Shown: piece by piece, positions 26,501 to 39,500 of the stretch
How the letters are laid out: each line of letters begins with the position of its first letter
How positions within the stretch are numbered: the stretch's first letter is position 1
Source: Certhia americana
Taxonomy: Eukaryota; Chordata; Aves; Passeriformes; Certhiidae
DNA: 64,000 nt
Direction: 5' to 3'
Assembly (NCBI GenBank): GCA_018697195.1
Contig: CM031858.1
Span: 83,591,410 to 83,655,409 of the forward strand
Translations under genes and position numbers: made by a program
The notes under the pieces: generated by a model
Seen by the model: only the letters and a program-made list of their open reading frames with translations
Told to the model about the DNA's origin: nothing
Database searches by the model: none

Positions 26501-27510
26501 ATATAGTACCAAATTAAGGCAGCTCATTAGAACCTCTATCTAGAATATGCTGCTGCATATTTCAGATTTTTCTTTATATAAAGAATACAGTTTATTTATA
26601 TAAACTATAACTTTTTTGTCAATACTGTTTCAAAGAAACCTTTTCCTTTCCTGTTTTTTCAAGGAATCCAGGTGCTGAAAGTCATGATTATTCGTGAATG
26701 AAGGCTATTACATTACCAAATTTTAAACTTCCTCAGAGATTAGCTAAAGTTATTGGGCTGTACTGTGTTTCTAAATGAGTGCTGGTATGCACTGTAAATT
26801 CAAGAACAGATGTAATTCCTGCTGAGGCAATAGGAGTTCTTGCCTACATCTCCCCAAGAACAAAATATCCTTTAAAGAAGAAGAACTAAAATTTAATAAA
26901 TAATTTTGCCTTTACAGTCTTTCACTTTATCAAAGACTTTTTTATCTGCTGACAGAAGAAAATGTAATCAGAGCAAGAAAAAATAAGCTACAAGTATTAC
27001 ATCATTAAATTATATTTTCTTTAAAAACACAATCAGATAATAAGGCATTAACATGTGTGAAATAAATTCATATGGACAAGATAAAATTAATCTCCTAAAC
27101 AATAACTGTTTAAAATAATAGTATTTTAATGTTATTAAAGAGTTCTGCCCATTCAATTTGTTACATTTAATGTTTTATTTTTCTTTTTTAGTTAAGAACT
27201 GTATCTCTTTTTGGATCATGCAATCATGAGCCTGTTATATTGTTGATTTATGTGGCTTTTTTTGCCCCAGTTCTATAATAAAAACCAAACCTAAAATGCC
27301 TTGCTCCATGGGATTATCTAAATGAATACTGCCTACTCAGCTGAATTTGGGTTCGCATACAGATATTTATTTTCAAAGAAAAAAATTTCAAGACTAAACT
27401 ATCCACCATACCCTGAAATCTAGCTTCTTTTTCATGTTACTTCTCTGCACTACGTTAAGTAAGTCAAGTGAGCTGGTTTGTGATATGAATCACATTATAT
27501 ATTAATCAAT
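23561..27510. other. AT-rich intergenic DNA
   Basis: No gene recognised. It contains an A17 run (24217-24233) and an A/C-rich low-complexity stretch (25751-25827). A phenylalanine-rich minus-strand frame near 25437-25814 is an artefact of the latter. Confidence 0.5.
25751..25827. repeat. A-rich low-complexity (A)nC tract
   Basis: Seventy-seven bases of A runs interrupted by single C or CCCC, such as AACAAAACAAAAAAACCCC. It could be a decayed poly(A) tail or simple expansion. Confidence 0.85.
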
Positions 27511-28179
27511 ATGTTTGATGGCAAGTTGACCATGAGCCAGCAGTGCCCTGACAGCCAGGAGGGCCGACCCTGTCCTGGGGGGCATCAGGCACAGCATCAC
27601 AGCCAGGCAAGGGAGGGCATTGTCCTGCTCTGCTCTGAGCTGGTGCAGCCTCACCTCCAGTGCTGGGGGCACTTCTGGGTGACACAATATAAAAAATACA
27701 TTAACCTATTGGAGAGTGTCCAAAGAAGGGCAATAAGGATGGTCAAGGGCCTTGAAGGGAAGCTCTGTGAGGAGCAGCTGAGGTCACTTGGTCTGTTCAG
27801 CCTCGAGGAGACAGAGGGGAGACCTCACTGCTGTTACAGCTTCCTGTGAGGGGAGGAGGAGGGGCAGGCACTGATCTTTGCTTTGTGGTGACCAGTGACA
27901 GGATCCAAGGAAATTACTTGAGTTGTGTCAAGGGAGGTTTAGGTTAGATATTGGAGCAAATTTTATTCCTTCCCCCAAAGGGTGTCTGGGCACTGGACCA
28001 GGCTCCCCAGGGAAGTGTTCACAGCACCAGCCTGACAGAGTTCAAGAAGCATTTGGACAATGCTCTCGGGCACATGGTGTGACTCTTGGGACGGTGCTGT
28101 GCAGGGCAAGGAGTTGGACTCTATGATCCTTGAGTGTCAATTCCAACTGAGCTTATTCTGTGATTCTGTGATGCTGTGA
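27511..28179 (+). repeat. CR1 LINE 3' part, about 670 bases
   Basis: Begins near GATGGCAAGTTGACCATGAG and covers the end of the reverse transcriptase and the 3'UTR: GGGGGCATCAGGCACAGCAT, GTGACACAATATAAAAAATA, GAGAGTGTCCAAAGAAGGGC, CTTGGTCTGTTCAGCCTCGA, CAGTGACAGGATCCAAGG, GTTCAAGAAGCATTTGGACA, and the tail TCTGTGATTCTGTGATGCTG. Frame is broken, so no active protein. It is very close to the copy at 43130-43902 and is the same subfamily, but keeps the GAGGAGCAGCTGAGG block that the other has lost. Its 5' truncation is typical of CR1. Confidence 0.93.
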
Positions 28180-28322
28180 ACTGTAAAACTAAATGAGGAA
28201 GGAGTTAAGGAAACAATTTTTCAGCATTTGTTGTGCCATAGAAAATAGGAGTAGCCATTGAAAAGTAAACAATTTTAAAGCAAACCAAACCCACTGGGTT
28301 TTAATATTATATATACTTGAAT

Positions 28323-28437
28323 GGTGGGGGGTTTGTTTTCTTAGTTTAGTTTGTTGGTTGTTTTTTAGTGGGTATTTGTTGTTGTTGCTGTTGTTCTTTT
28401 GGTTTGGTTTTGGTTTTGTTAGAGGTTTTTTTTTTTT
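28323..28437. repeat. T/G-rich low-complexity tract
   Basis: Imperfect TTTG/TTG/GGTTT repeats including TTGTTGTTGTTGCTGTTG and GGTTTGGTTTTGGTTTTG, ending in a T run. It lies between two CR1 copies. Confidence 0.8.
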
Positions 28438-28696
28438 ACCGAGCAGTTAAAAATTATGAAAGTAATGTCAGAGACTTTGGTTCAGGGTGTCTCTAAACTA
28501 GCAGACTGCCAAGAGCAAGAGTCAACACCATGAAAGCTTTATTCCATTTTTGGTCTGTTGTTACATTTTTCCCCTAGCAATCCATTATATGCTACTGTAA
28601 GAGACAGAAAAACAAAACTAGAAATGGACCTCTGGCCGTTCTCTTAGATAAACCTGTCTTGTGGATTTTGGGATTACATGTAGCCTCTCATTTGCT

Positions 28697-28922
28697 GTAG
28701 ATGTCAGGAAAAGGTTCTTCACCTGGAGAATGGTCAGGCACTGGAACAGACTCCCCAGGGCAGTTGTCACAGCACCATGCATCAGAGAGCTCAAGAAATG
28801 TTTGAACAATGCTCTCAGGCACATGGTGTGACTCTTGGGGTTGGTGCTTGTGCAGGGCCAGGAGCAGGACTCAGTGATCCTTGTGCGTCCCTTCCAACTC
28901 AGATTATTCTGTGATTCTGTGA
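28697..28922 (+). repeat. CR1 LINE 3' end, same subfamily as 27511
   Basis: Begins AGATGTCAGGAAAAGGTTCT and runs through CTGGAACAGACTCCCCAGGG, CAATGCTCTCAGGCACATGG, GTGCAGGGCCAGGAGCAGG to the tail TCTGTGATTCTGTGA. It is 5'-truncated just inside the 3'UTR. It lies about 500 bases beyond the previous copy in the same orientation but starts at a point already present there, so it is an independent insertion and not the continuation of that copy. Confidence 0.92.
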
Positions 28923-29588
28923 ATATGTCTCTATTACACAGGATGTTTTCACATGCACCATGCACCGAAAGCAAATTCAGAGGTTCCCTGGACTCATTGG
29001 AAATTGGCATGTTTTAAAACTGAAATTCTTTTTAAATTAATGATAAGAGGGGGAGCTAAACCATTTTCCAGGACACTCCAGAATCAGAAGGATTCAAAGC
29101 AGAGCTATTTCTGTGAGAACTATGTTACAGATTCTAAGTCCCACTGAAAAATATGAATTATGTATCAAGCAAGGTTGATTTATGAATCCCTAAACATTGT
29201 ATAATTTTATTTAAAGCTAATGTTCCTAATTTTAGTTTCTCTGTTTACTAAATTTAAAACCAACAGATTGATTATTCTTCCAGTTCTTTCAGTGAAAAAA
29301 ATGAAGTTACTCCTTATCCTTTTGCCCCATCTCTTATTCAGACCAGTTTTACAGTAGATCAACTTCTGTATTTTGAAATTGTACAATAAGAACAAAATAA
29401 AATGCCAGCAGAATCATCCAGTGAGCTTTGCAGAAACAGAATGTTCAGTCATTTAGAAACAGCTATCAATCCAAACCATAAATTCTGATGAAACTACTGG
29501 ACATGCTCAAATTTAAATAAGTAATGTATAAAGATGTCCAAATAGGGAAAGTCAGTGATTAATTATTCGTGTACAGAAACAAAAGATA

Positions 29589-29662
29589 AAAAATATATAT
29601 GTACATATAAAACTTATATGTGCATATATATATCTATATATCTGTATCTATATAGATAATAG
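29589..29662. repeat. Interrupted (TA)n/(TATC)n microsatellite
   Basis: Stretches such as AATATATATGTACATATAAA and CATATATATATCTATATATC show an interrupted TA-rich repeat. Confidence 0.8.
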
Positions 29663-30157
29663 ACTTGGGTTAAGTGAAAAGCTTTTTAGGAATGAAACAT
29701 ACTCTGTTTTGTAGGACTCTGACAGTCTTATCAGGAAATAACTCTTGTACTAGTTATAAGGATAAAATGAGTACAGACAGATGGCCACATCTACTAAAAG
29801 CTATTTCATATTTCTTCTGATTCTCTTTTGTTTCCTATCCAAAGAACAGTTTTATATACCAATAGAAGGGTTTAGAATGTCTGGGGTTTAGCTTGTACTT
29901 GAGAGGCTGAGTGCAGGTATTTAATTTCTCAGTTGCTCAGTTGCTTTGTTTTACAAAATTCTAGGATGCTATTTTTTCAGTACGAAAGGACAGTCACAAT
30001 CTTGCCACACATATACTTCTTCTATGCATATATTAGGGGTGATGTGTATGAAAAGCAGTAACTTTCCTGTAAATCTAAATTCCTATGTTCTTTTTCACCC
30101 AATTGGAACAGGCCTATTCCAATGTTTGCATTTGAAAATAAAAATTGAAACACTATC

Positions 30158-30188
30158 TTTTTTTTCTTTTTCTTTTTTTTTTTTTTTT
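30158..30188. repeat. T-rich low-complexity tract
   Basis: T runs separated by single C, ending in a run of 16 or more T. It produces chance poly-lysine and poly-phenylalanine frames on the two strands. Confidence 0.85.
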
Positions 30189-33100
30189 GTTCTATTTGGC
30201 TGCTTAGAACATCAAAAATGCAGTAGAATTCTAAGATCCTGAACTTAAGAAGCAATTATTTTGAAGAGTTTTTTTCCTCTATTCAAAGTATATTTTAAAA
30301 ACTTCTTATTCTCAGCCAGCCCAGCAGCTGCTCAAAAACTTCAAAGTACAATTTTCAGATCTCAGCACAAAAGAGCCACTATGCCAACTGAAGAAAAATA
30401 GTTTGCTGATTTTAAAGTTGCAGTGATTTTAAATTAAATTTTGTGCAGTATTTAATTTCTCATTACTTTATATGTGGACTGGAAAAATCTGAGAACAAAG
30501 CTGCTTGTTCAAAAAACAACTGGATTTTAATGCTACATAAAGGAAAATGCTTTACTGCACTTTGTGGGCTTTTACTGTAGTCATGATGTTTGAATGCATG
30601 TAGCTAGACAGACTTTTGGGGCACAAAACACCTTCTTAGGGAGTGTATGTGTCAAGAGTTAATGTGTCTGAAAGAGAATGTGGGTTTTATAACTTTGACA
30701 GATAGTGCAATGAAAGATAGTCTCTCTTCCTGCAGATGTCCTGTTTAAACAATTCTATTTATTTATTTTAAAGCATCCCAAGAAGAGGTTTATATTAGTC
30801 TTTCCTAAAATTTGATTCACAATTCATCATTTCCATTTTTCCTACAACCACACTGAAAATGAAATGATGTATCAAACAAAGTTTATGAATCCTAATTTCC
30901 CACTGTAAGGGAGACCTGCTATGACAGATATTAGAAGACTCAGTAGTCACACAAAACCCCAGATATTTTTTACTGTGTAGAGAGGATTACTCTAATTGTT
31001 AAAGGAGACCAAATGATCAAATGCATCTTTTTACACACCAACCATTTAATGAGCTAGAAACTTTAAACAGCTTTTTGTCTGTTTATATTTTATTTGAAAA
31101 AAAAAAAAATTAAAAATGTATCACAGCTCTAAAATAAGGAGTGTCTCCATAGTATTTACCAAGTCATGGTGGCTGAAGTTCTTTGACTAATACTTTTTAA
31201 AAATTATTTTCAGAAAACCTAACTCATCCCTATACCAAGTTAAATTGGGAAATCATGAGTTTTCTTCTGTAACTGAAATGTTTTTTCCCATCATGCTGCT
31301 GATTGCAGTATACCTGAAGTTGCCACAGAGCCAAGAATCTCTGCCACCATAGCTTTTTTGCTAGTGAACCAAGGTTGGCATAGCAACTTGGGATACTACT
31401 CAAGCAATCTCCCCTAAGGGACTTAACCCTGTCAGCTGGAAGAAGTCTGAGGTCTCCATGGTTTTCTGTTCAGGAAACTGCAGTTTGAGTAAATAGAAGG
31501 CAGAGGAGTGAAACCGGCCATTTTTGTTAATTGTGAATCAGAGGTTTTCTTCTGTCAGATCAGATTAGGCTCAGTATTTAGATACATGACAACACTCCTG
31601 GTTCTCTGTCTGTCATGCATCACAGTCAGTGCGCCACAGTTACAGTGCAGGGCACTCAGATAGCCAGAATATATGCATCCAAAGGGAGATTAGCAGCTTA
31701 AACTACAAGGACTTTGCCCACAGCCTTAAATATAAACAAAACCGCTTTGAGGCAAAGAATGCTAAAAATTCAGAGGGCAAAGCCCATCATCAGATTGAGA
31801 GCAAAAACACAGAGCAGTATTAGATAAAAATCACATAAATGAGAGATGCTCTACCATGAAGGTTGGCATGTAGAGGATTAAGAATGAAGAATCACTATGA
31901 TATAAATAGTATTTCAGATTGTGTAATAGGAAAATATCAGACCAAGGACAGAGTTCTGGTAGACGCTAGTATAGACTAAGAGGAAAGCAAATAGGATAGG
32001 ATTTCCCTTGTAATAGAATGAATGGTTCACAGTCTAAATTGTAAAATTAATAAGAGATTAAACAGGCTTATCATTTAATCATAACACTTCTTATTCTTTT
32101 TAAAAATAAAATTACACTAAAGGTTAATTGAGACATACATAGAAGGAAACTAAAAAGCAGAACTTGGGGTCCCTGCTCGACTTCAAAAGATATTGTTGAT
32201 GAGCCAGTCATGATCTTTAAGCAATCCTTATTATTTGATATATACAAATAACTCAACATACTCCATGTAGAAACAATGATAGGGGTTTTTCTTGCCATAC
32301 TAGAATATTCAGGCAATTACATCATTAGAGACATCTTTCTGAAAAAGAATTTCATTATTCTCAAAATCAATAGGCCATCCTAGCTAATACTCAGATTTTT
32401 TTACCATACCATATAATGAAGAAAACAGCACATTATACATTTTCAATTGTACAATACATGGAAATAATTGCCATTTATACATTTCAGTTTTTAACCTTGA
32501 AGCATGAAAATTAATATGAATTCTACATGTTAATGCAATTGCCAGCCTGATTAGTCATTTTCCATTGTAAATCTTTAATACTTTTTCTCAATGTTTACTA
32601 ACCACCAGTTCTTTTAGTAGTTTATTGGGGCAAAATTTTATATGTTGCACCTGTTTCCCTCTTCACATTTTTTTAGTTCTTCCAAGTCACTTTCTTCACT
32701 CTTAGAGTAATAGGAAAAAAGCCCTATGTATCCATAAGTAACAAAATTAACATGTCATTATCATCATAACCTGCCAAGGTGGTAAAATCTATCATACCAC
32801 TGTAAATTACCATGACAGTTTTGTAAGCATGTGTCATAGGATACAGAAGGGTATCTGATAGAAAATGGAAGCTGAAAAAAAAATCTCAACCTTTTCTTTT
32901 TCCTTTCAAAATAAAGTGTTACTCTTTAATTAAAGTTCTTTGCTATTTTCCTTATTCGTTCATATTTTCTTCATCATAAAATTATTTATCTTAGATTAGA
33001 TACTGTTCCAAAAAAAAAAAAATAATGTCAGTTTTTTTAAAACTGCAGGATTTAAAAAGTGCAGGATTGTATTTAACCAATTTTTGTGGGGAAAAAAGAA

Positions 33101-33567
33101 AAACACACCTTAAAATAAAGATGTTGCCCTGCATCTCAAAATAACACTGGAGCCAAGCCTAGTATACTCATAATGGACTATCCCAGATATAGTGAAAATG
33201 TTCTTTCTTAATACTAAATTGTTTAGAAACAGAGTTGGGATAAAACATTTAAATCTTACCTTTTAACTTTCAAATTTCACTGAGCCATTAAATAGTAGTC
33301 ATGTTTACAGGTATTAGAGTCAGAAGAGAGAAAAAATACACTAATAGGATGAACCTTTATACAACTTAGAGCCATTATTTAACATTAAATATTAGAAACT
33401 AATAAAAGAATCTTTAAATTATTTCACAGTATTGTTTCACCTTTAGAGAAAAATTTAACTCTCTGTTTTTCCAGTAATTGTTTTGTTTAATGAGTAAATA
33501 AAATGCTAACTTTGTATTCTGAAGTTAAATGCATGCAAATTAGAAAACAATAAATTCTGAACTCTCC

Positions 33568-33590
33568 TTTTTTTTTTTTTTTTTTTTTTT
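33568..33590. repeat. T23 homopolymer followed by GCAG
   Basis: Twenty-three T precede GCAG, which resembles a strong 3' splice acceptor, but no open frame or gene-like sequence follows. A reversed poly(A) tail is the other simple explanation. Confidence 0.85.
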
Positions 33591-35303
33591 GCAGAATATA
33601 ATATAAATTTCAAGCTTCAGGTTCTGTGAACATAACAAGTTAGATGAAGTTGGAATAACTGCAGTAGTAGAAAGCAGTATTTTGAACTAAACAGTCCTAC
33701 AGACAAGTGGAAGAGTACAGAGAATGTTGTTATTGTTACAACAATCACAGAAAATAATTTTCTTGGTTTCATGAAAATTATGGTCAAGAATCCAAAGAAA
33801 TATTAAGAAAAAAAAATTTTAATTCTGTGGGATGACCTAAAAGGCATATGTCAGTCAGTCCAGAATTGCAATTAATCAAAACATTTAAAATATTTTAAAA
33901 CCATTCAGTACCAAGGGATTTGATAAAGAAGACCCTTTTCTTTTAAAAAATATTTTTTCTTTATATTTAAAGAAAAACAGTGGAAATAAAAAATATCTCA
34001 CTATTTTTAAGCTTTTTTATCTTAGTGCCACCTTCTAAAAACTCTGGAAGATAGAACAATTACATTAATACAACTTCTTAATTTATAAGAAAAATAATCA
34101 GCATACTTTAGGTTAATGTACACTTTTTAACAGTTGTCTTCTTTAATGGGTACTCAGTTAATATCTGCTTAATATCTTTATAACCATGACTCATTATGGC
34201 AACAAAAAGTAATGCCAAAGGCCTAATATCAAAAAAGCACCCTTATTCTAAATAGCACTTAAGTTTAAATTTAGTTTTAAATATATTCATGTTTTTTAAA
34301 AGACCTGTCACATTTTAAATTAATGCTGTCCATAATGAGGGAAAGGGGAATAAGCATTGTCCAAAATGTGGATTAAATTCAGCTGCCTTGTTGCAGTACC
34401 CTCAGTGAGCTGGTCAATCTGTATATACATCAACCATCAATGAAGCAATGAACTTGGGTTCTGTCATCAATGTGACCTGCTTAATTTCTTCATGAGATGA
34501 AATAGAAGGTACTTTATTTCTGCTGTAATTTGTGTTTATTTTAAATAGAAATTAAAAATGTTCATAAAGATTGCAGAGGATTGCAAGATGTTCAAGGCTT
34601 CTGAAAGAAAGCTGCAGTTTTGTTCAGGTGGCAATCTAGTACAAGTCAGATCTGAGGTTCTCTGACAGCTTTCTGAGGTACAGAACTGAAGCCAGCAGGA
34701 AGATAAGGACAGCTTTGGGCCTCTCAGCATTTTGTGTTCTCTGTCTCCACCTTCTGCTTGGAAAGAATGTGAGTTACAGGGAGTTAAAGCATTGTGATTT
34801 CTAATTCATTGGGAGAAATCTGGGAAAGAAAGTAAACAACAAAGGAGAAGAAACTTTCAATTACAAAAGGCAACAATAAAATACTGAACATGCCATAAGT
34901 AACAATTATTTTATGAAGGCAGGCTAAATAGTTAGGTGACACCAGATCGGTGTTAGTTGCTAACTTAGGTTCAGTAGTCAAAACTAAAAGCAACAATAAA
35001 TAGTTGAACAGGTTACAGATTTAGGTATTTTCTGACAAGAAGAAATATGAGGTCGAATCACAGCATGAGTTTGATTTATCTTAATTTAAACAATAACTTA
35101 AACAATGATGGGTAATCATCAAGTCACCCCTCCTATTACAGAAGTTGCAATTGTACTTCCCTACAGTGATGTTATGAAAAACAGAAGCAAGGCAAATTCT
35201 CTGGCTCTAAGATAATCAGGGGAAGTTAAAAGGACTGTGTGTACTTGTCATGTCAGAATGTCATCAGAGTATGCCACTCTTAAGTGCTTAGAAAGTAGGA
35301 AGA

Positions 35304-35342
35304 AATAAAACTTCACTTGAGAAGTGAAAAAAAAAAAAAAAA
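35304..35342 (+). other. Possible retrocopy poly(A) tail
   Basis: AATAAA at 35304-35309 is followed 17 bases later by an uninterrupted A16 run (35327-35342). The spacing matches the end of a polyadenylated transcript copied into DNA. No parent gene is recognisable upstream and no target-site duplication was found, so this stays tentative. Confidence 0.3.
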
Positions 35343-36477
35343 GATACTGATAAGAGCATCTCACAAGTGGTGCATTTCTGTGATTAACAGTTTAATTTAC
35401 TCCACAATATTTTTTTCTGTTATGTACTACTTTCACAAATCTCTTTGAGGAGCAGTATTTTTCAAATAACTTTATTTTCCCCAAAGACTTCCTGGAATAA
35501 TTAGAGGTTTTTTATTGAAAAATAAAATGGATTATATTTTTTTTTCACTGTATATTTAATTCTTCTAGAACTCTGCTGCACTGGCAGAAACAAAATGTTT
35601 CATTAAATTCTGCTCCCGAAAGAACATGAACAGATTCCCCATTGACAAAAATCAGCATATGTTCTCATTTTAATAAAAGCACACTAATTTCTAACAAATA
35701 ACAAAGCCTACCTGAAAAACAGCCTGTTTTAAAATTCCATCTGCCAGTATTTTCTGTCATGGTCCATAAATATTTTATGAACTGTCAAATTGATTTATGT
35801 ATCATAATTAAAAGGGAAAAACATAATCCACCAAAAACAACAAAACAAACAAATGAAAACCTGAAAACAATTACAGTAAAAAGAGAGAATTCAAAGGTTA
35901 TCAAAATACAATGGAATAAATATATCTAGAAATGTTAAGCTCTGCAAACTGACAAGGTATGAGAAGATGTACATTACATAACTTGTATGAGGTTTAGGTA
36001 CTACTTAAAAAGAAATATTTTTTTACAGTAACATCTTAAACCCAAAGATGGAGCTCTTGAACTGTTTATTTAAAAACAGGTAGAAAAAGTGGAAGCAATA
36101 CAGTTACCACAGGATGATACTGTAGAACTTCTGGATTTACTTTTTTAGTATCTTCAATGGCATTGCTCACTATATTGTGAGAAAGTCAGTTTAAATGCTC
36201 TTTCATGTGCATACACGTTTCACTTGCACAGCAGCCATATCACTCCACAAATCTTCCTGCCCACAGATAAATTCCAACTCTCAAAGACTCCTTTCCTCAC
36301 ATTTGAGACAGTCTTCCAAAATTTTTTCAGAATTTTTCTCTTAAATTTCTTACTGGAATTCCTTTAGAATTGAAATGGCACTTGCTGCAGCTGTGTCTAG
36401 TACAAATGATTTTCCCATTCCTCCTCTCTGTGTAAAGAGTATGTGTGACCAGGTTAAAGACACTCATCCCATAGTGG

Positions 36478-36585
36478 AAAAAAAAAAAGGTATCAAGAAG
36501 TCAGTAAGTCTCACAGAAAATGAAGTACNNNNNNNNNNAAAAAAAGGTATCAAGAAGTCAGTAAGTCTCACAGAAAATGAAGTAC
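36478..36585. other. Assembly gap with duplicated flanks
   Basis: Ten N occupy 36529-36538. The 40 bases 36489-36528 (starting GGTATCAAGAAGTCAG, ending GAAGTAC) recur identically at 36546-36585, each preceded by an A run. This is the pattern left when two overlapping contigs are joined with a gap and not merged, so the second copy is probably not in the genome. The open frame that crosses it is meaningless. Confidence 0.93.
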
Positions 36586-39500
36586 AAGGGAACGGCTTTA
36601 ACCACACTTTAAAGTCATTAAATATATTACTCCATTTCTTCTGTCTAAACCCATCCTTAACAAGCAGTGGGAAAAATCCTTTGTTTCAGTACTTTTTGAG
36701 AAAAAATAAATTAATTTCTGAATTAACTCCCTAATTAAGTTTTTTAATCAGACAAATACACTAGAAATACATAGGGTCAGATTCCTCATTGGCTTGCACT
36801 TTTTACAGGCATCATACAAAGTATGAACAACAGTTGCAGAGGAACACAAATGAAGAAAACCAGTTTACATCACTATCAGACACATAAAAGTTTGGGGCAA
36901 TTCACCCCCAAGTCCAGGGTAGTTCAAACCTCCCAATTTTATATCACCATGCCCTCAAAAGGTACATTTGACATATCTGTTGTTTGAGGATTCCTTGCTC
37001 AACTTCAAAATCAGACTGATTCAACAGCTTTGCTACTAATTTTTGACACGGAAACAGGGCCAAAGAGCCTGCAGTAAGTTAAATTGAAGTGTAAAATGCT
37101 AGCATTCTGTTCAATGCATTTAAAATCTACTTGGGCAGCAGTACAGATATTACTGAAATTGAATCTGAGCTCTTGTATTTCCAAGGGGTTCTGCATATTG
37201 GAGAAGAGTCTCAATTCAAGAAGAGAAATAGTAGGTGAATTGTTCGCACACAGGAAAACAAACTTTCCTGCTCCATTCTGAGGAGGAAGTTACAACAGTC
37301 TCAGGTAAAGAGGGGTCTCTTCCCACTTCTTGTCCAAATGAGGAACCAGGATATATTGGACCAAATTAACATTATTCCTATGCCTATTGAGTTGAAAGGA
37401 AGTACCATTCACCCCCTTTAAGTTTCACATCAAGTACATCCTACTGTTTCATAAAATACTTTATTCTGAATCCTTCAGCCTTAAAATCAGCATTAGCATT
37501 GCAAAATCAAGTATCCTCACAGTAATTTATTAGAAAATTAAATTTAGTCTGAATCTTGCATTGGCAGGAAACAGTTTAGAATGAGCCTTAAATAATTAAA
37601 CAGTCAATTTATTAATTAATAAAGTGCTGTATTATTACAATGTTCAATTGGCATAGTTTCAATTCATTTATTTAGAAATTAAGATTCAATAAAGTAATAG
37701 GAAAAGATTTAAGTCATGGTAACTGCTAAAAGGTTTTTCAAAGTGCTTATATTTTGATGGACACAAAACCAATTCACCCATGTGCTTCTTTAGGCATGGA
37801 TCACTTCAGATTGTTGACAGTAGAAATAATTCAGCTTTCCTTGGCAAATTCACTTACCAGGATAAACAGGATAGAATCCCTGTCAATAAAATCCGAGATA
37901 GTTTAAATTGCATTTCATTCTACAGGATGAATGCAACACAAGAGTCACAACAAGAGTTGTGATATCTTTCATCCTGTGCCTTCCCATATCTTTACCTCTC
38001 CTGTCATCCCTTTCTAAAGCTTTCCAGGAGGATGTAAGAAAGTAGAGAGGAAAAAGTCAATGTGCACCACTGAATGCAATTGCTAGTGTGAAACTGATTA
38101 TATTTTATATGGAAATTACTGAGAGTCAGTAAATATAGACTCACATTTTAAAGGCTTTTTACTGGTGGAAGTCAAATTTTGGCAGTTTTTTTTAACTCAG
38201 GTTAATATAGAGTTATGATAGAAAGTGGACACAGGATGTATCAGAGTTCTGTGTTATCCCTGTGTTGGCTTAGCCTTACAGCACCCACACTGCATAAAAC
38301 ATTCTCAGCTGTCTACAATTTGTTATGTGTGTTCCCTTGAAGGACTACATTACATTGGTAGGCATGAACTAAGTTTCACACCAGGAAAAATTTCATTAAG
38401 AGGTGTTTTCCATAATTACCAAGCAACAGAAAAAATCTGAGCATGCAATGGCCCTATTCTTTCTGTACCATACTTGATAAATCTCTTTTCAGGAAAGAAT
38501 TCAGTACTTGAACACTGCCATGCTCTTCTAGGCACTGTTTTTTCTGGAGAATGACCTTTAATTTTACTGTGATTTATTGGCTGGGACTTCAAAATCTTGG
38601 CGAAACAGGAGCAAGTTGCATATTTTAAGTTTACTGCCACACAAGGACAACAGAAGAGAATGACTGTTTCCTGATGGACCTGTAAGGCAGGCAAGTGCCC
38701 TTGAAAATTCTTCCCCTGCTTTGTCAGTTGAACCAGTTTACAAGATGATCACCAATGGTATCCAAGTCTGTTGAAGGTGTGTATGCCTGTTATGAGGGGT
38801 CTTGAGAACAATCATGGCTTTGCCAGCTTTGAAGAGAGACTGGTAATTATTTCCTTAAATTCTATCTATTCACCCCTCCAGTAGGGGTTAATTTCCCTTT
38901 ATTTCCACAGCAGGATGTTGTGCCTTTAACAGATCCCTGCTCAGTTTTTGTGAGTCCAGCAGCATGTGCTGAAGCCTAGTGTTGGAAGAGTTATTGAATC
39001 CCTGGCAGACTGCAGCAATAGGAAACCTGACCACCATCCCCATCACAGGTGAGAGAGCCCAGCCTGATCATGGGAGACCTTCTGGAGGAAACTAGCCAGG
39101 ACAGAAGGTGGAAGTCCAGAGTATGACTCAGAGATAAACTATTTTTTTTAATCACTGAAGAAACTGTGGTGCTTAACAAATAAATAAAATGAGTTTCTGA
39201 ACTCCACTCCTGAGGATCCTAAAGGAAGTCTTATAAAACACATTCGTAGATTGTTTGTATGATTTATTGTGCCTGCTGTAGTGAAGAGACACCAGTTAGT
39301 AAATTCTAATGAGGATTCTAATGCTAAAAAAAACCCAAACAACTTGGAAGGTAATTTATGTTTTTTAAAACCTATTTAAGAAAAATGTGAAGTTATTTAT
39401 CATAATTCTAATGAACACCTACTTTATTGCAAACCAAGAAACCCAAGTAACTCCAAAGTCAGGAAATCCCCTGGATATTTCTGTGTATTTTAGTATGTCC

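Larger units (their letters stand above)
28923..36477. other. AT-rich intergenic DNA
   Basis: No gene recognised over 7.5 kb. Contents: an AT microsatellite (29589-29662), T-rich runs (30158-30188), a T23 run (33568-33590), and a possible retrocopy poly(A) tail (35304-35342). A loosely repeated phrase GCAACAATAAA occurs at about 34870 and 34990. Confidence 0.5.

Noticed and set aside
27511..27849. Plus-strand frames over the CR1 copies (also 43197-43550)
   Set aside because: They are remnants of CR1 reverse-transcriptase C terminus and 3'UTR read in broken frames, covered by the repeat entries.
34865..35012. Two loose copies of a GCAACAATAAA phrase 120 bases apart
   Set aside because: Similarity is limited to about 25 AT-rich bases; not enough for a tandem duplication call.
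36375..36734. 119-codon plus-strand frame spanning the N gap
   Set aside because: It crosses the gap and contains the duplicated segment twice; it is an assembly artefact.
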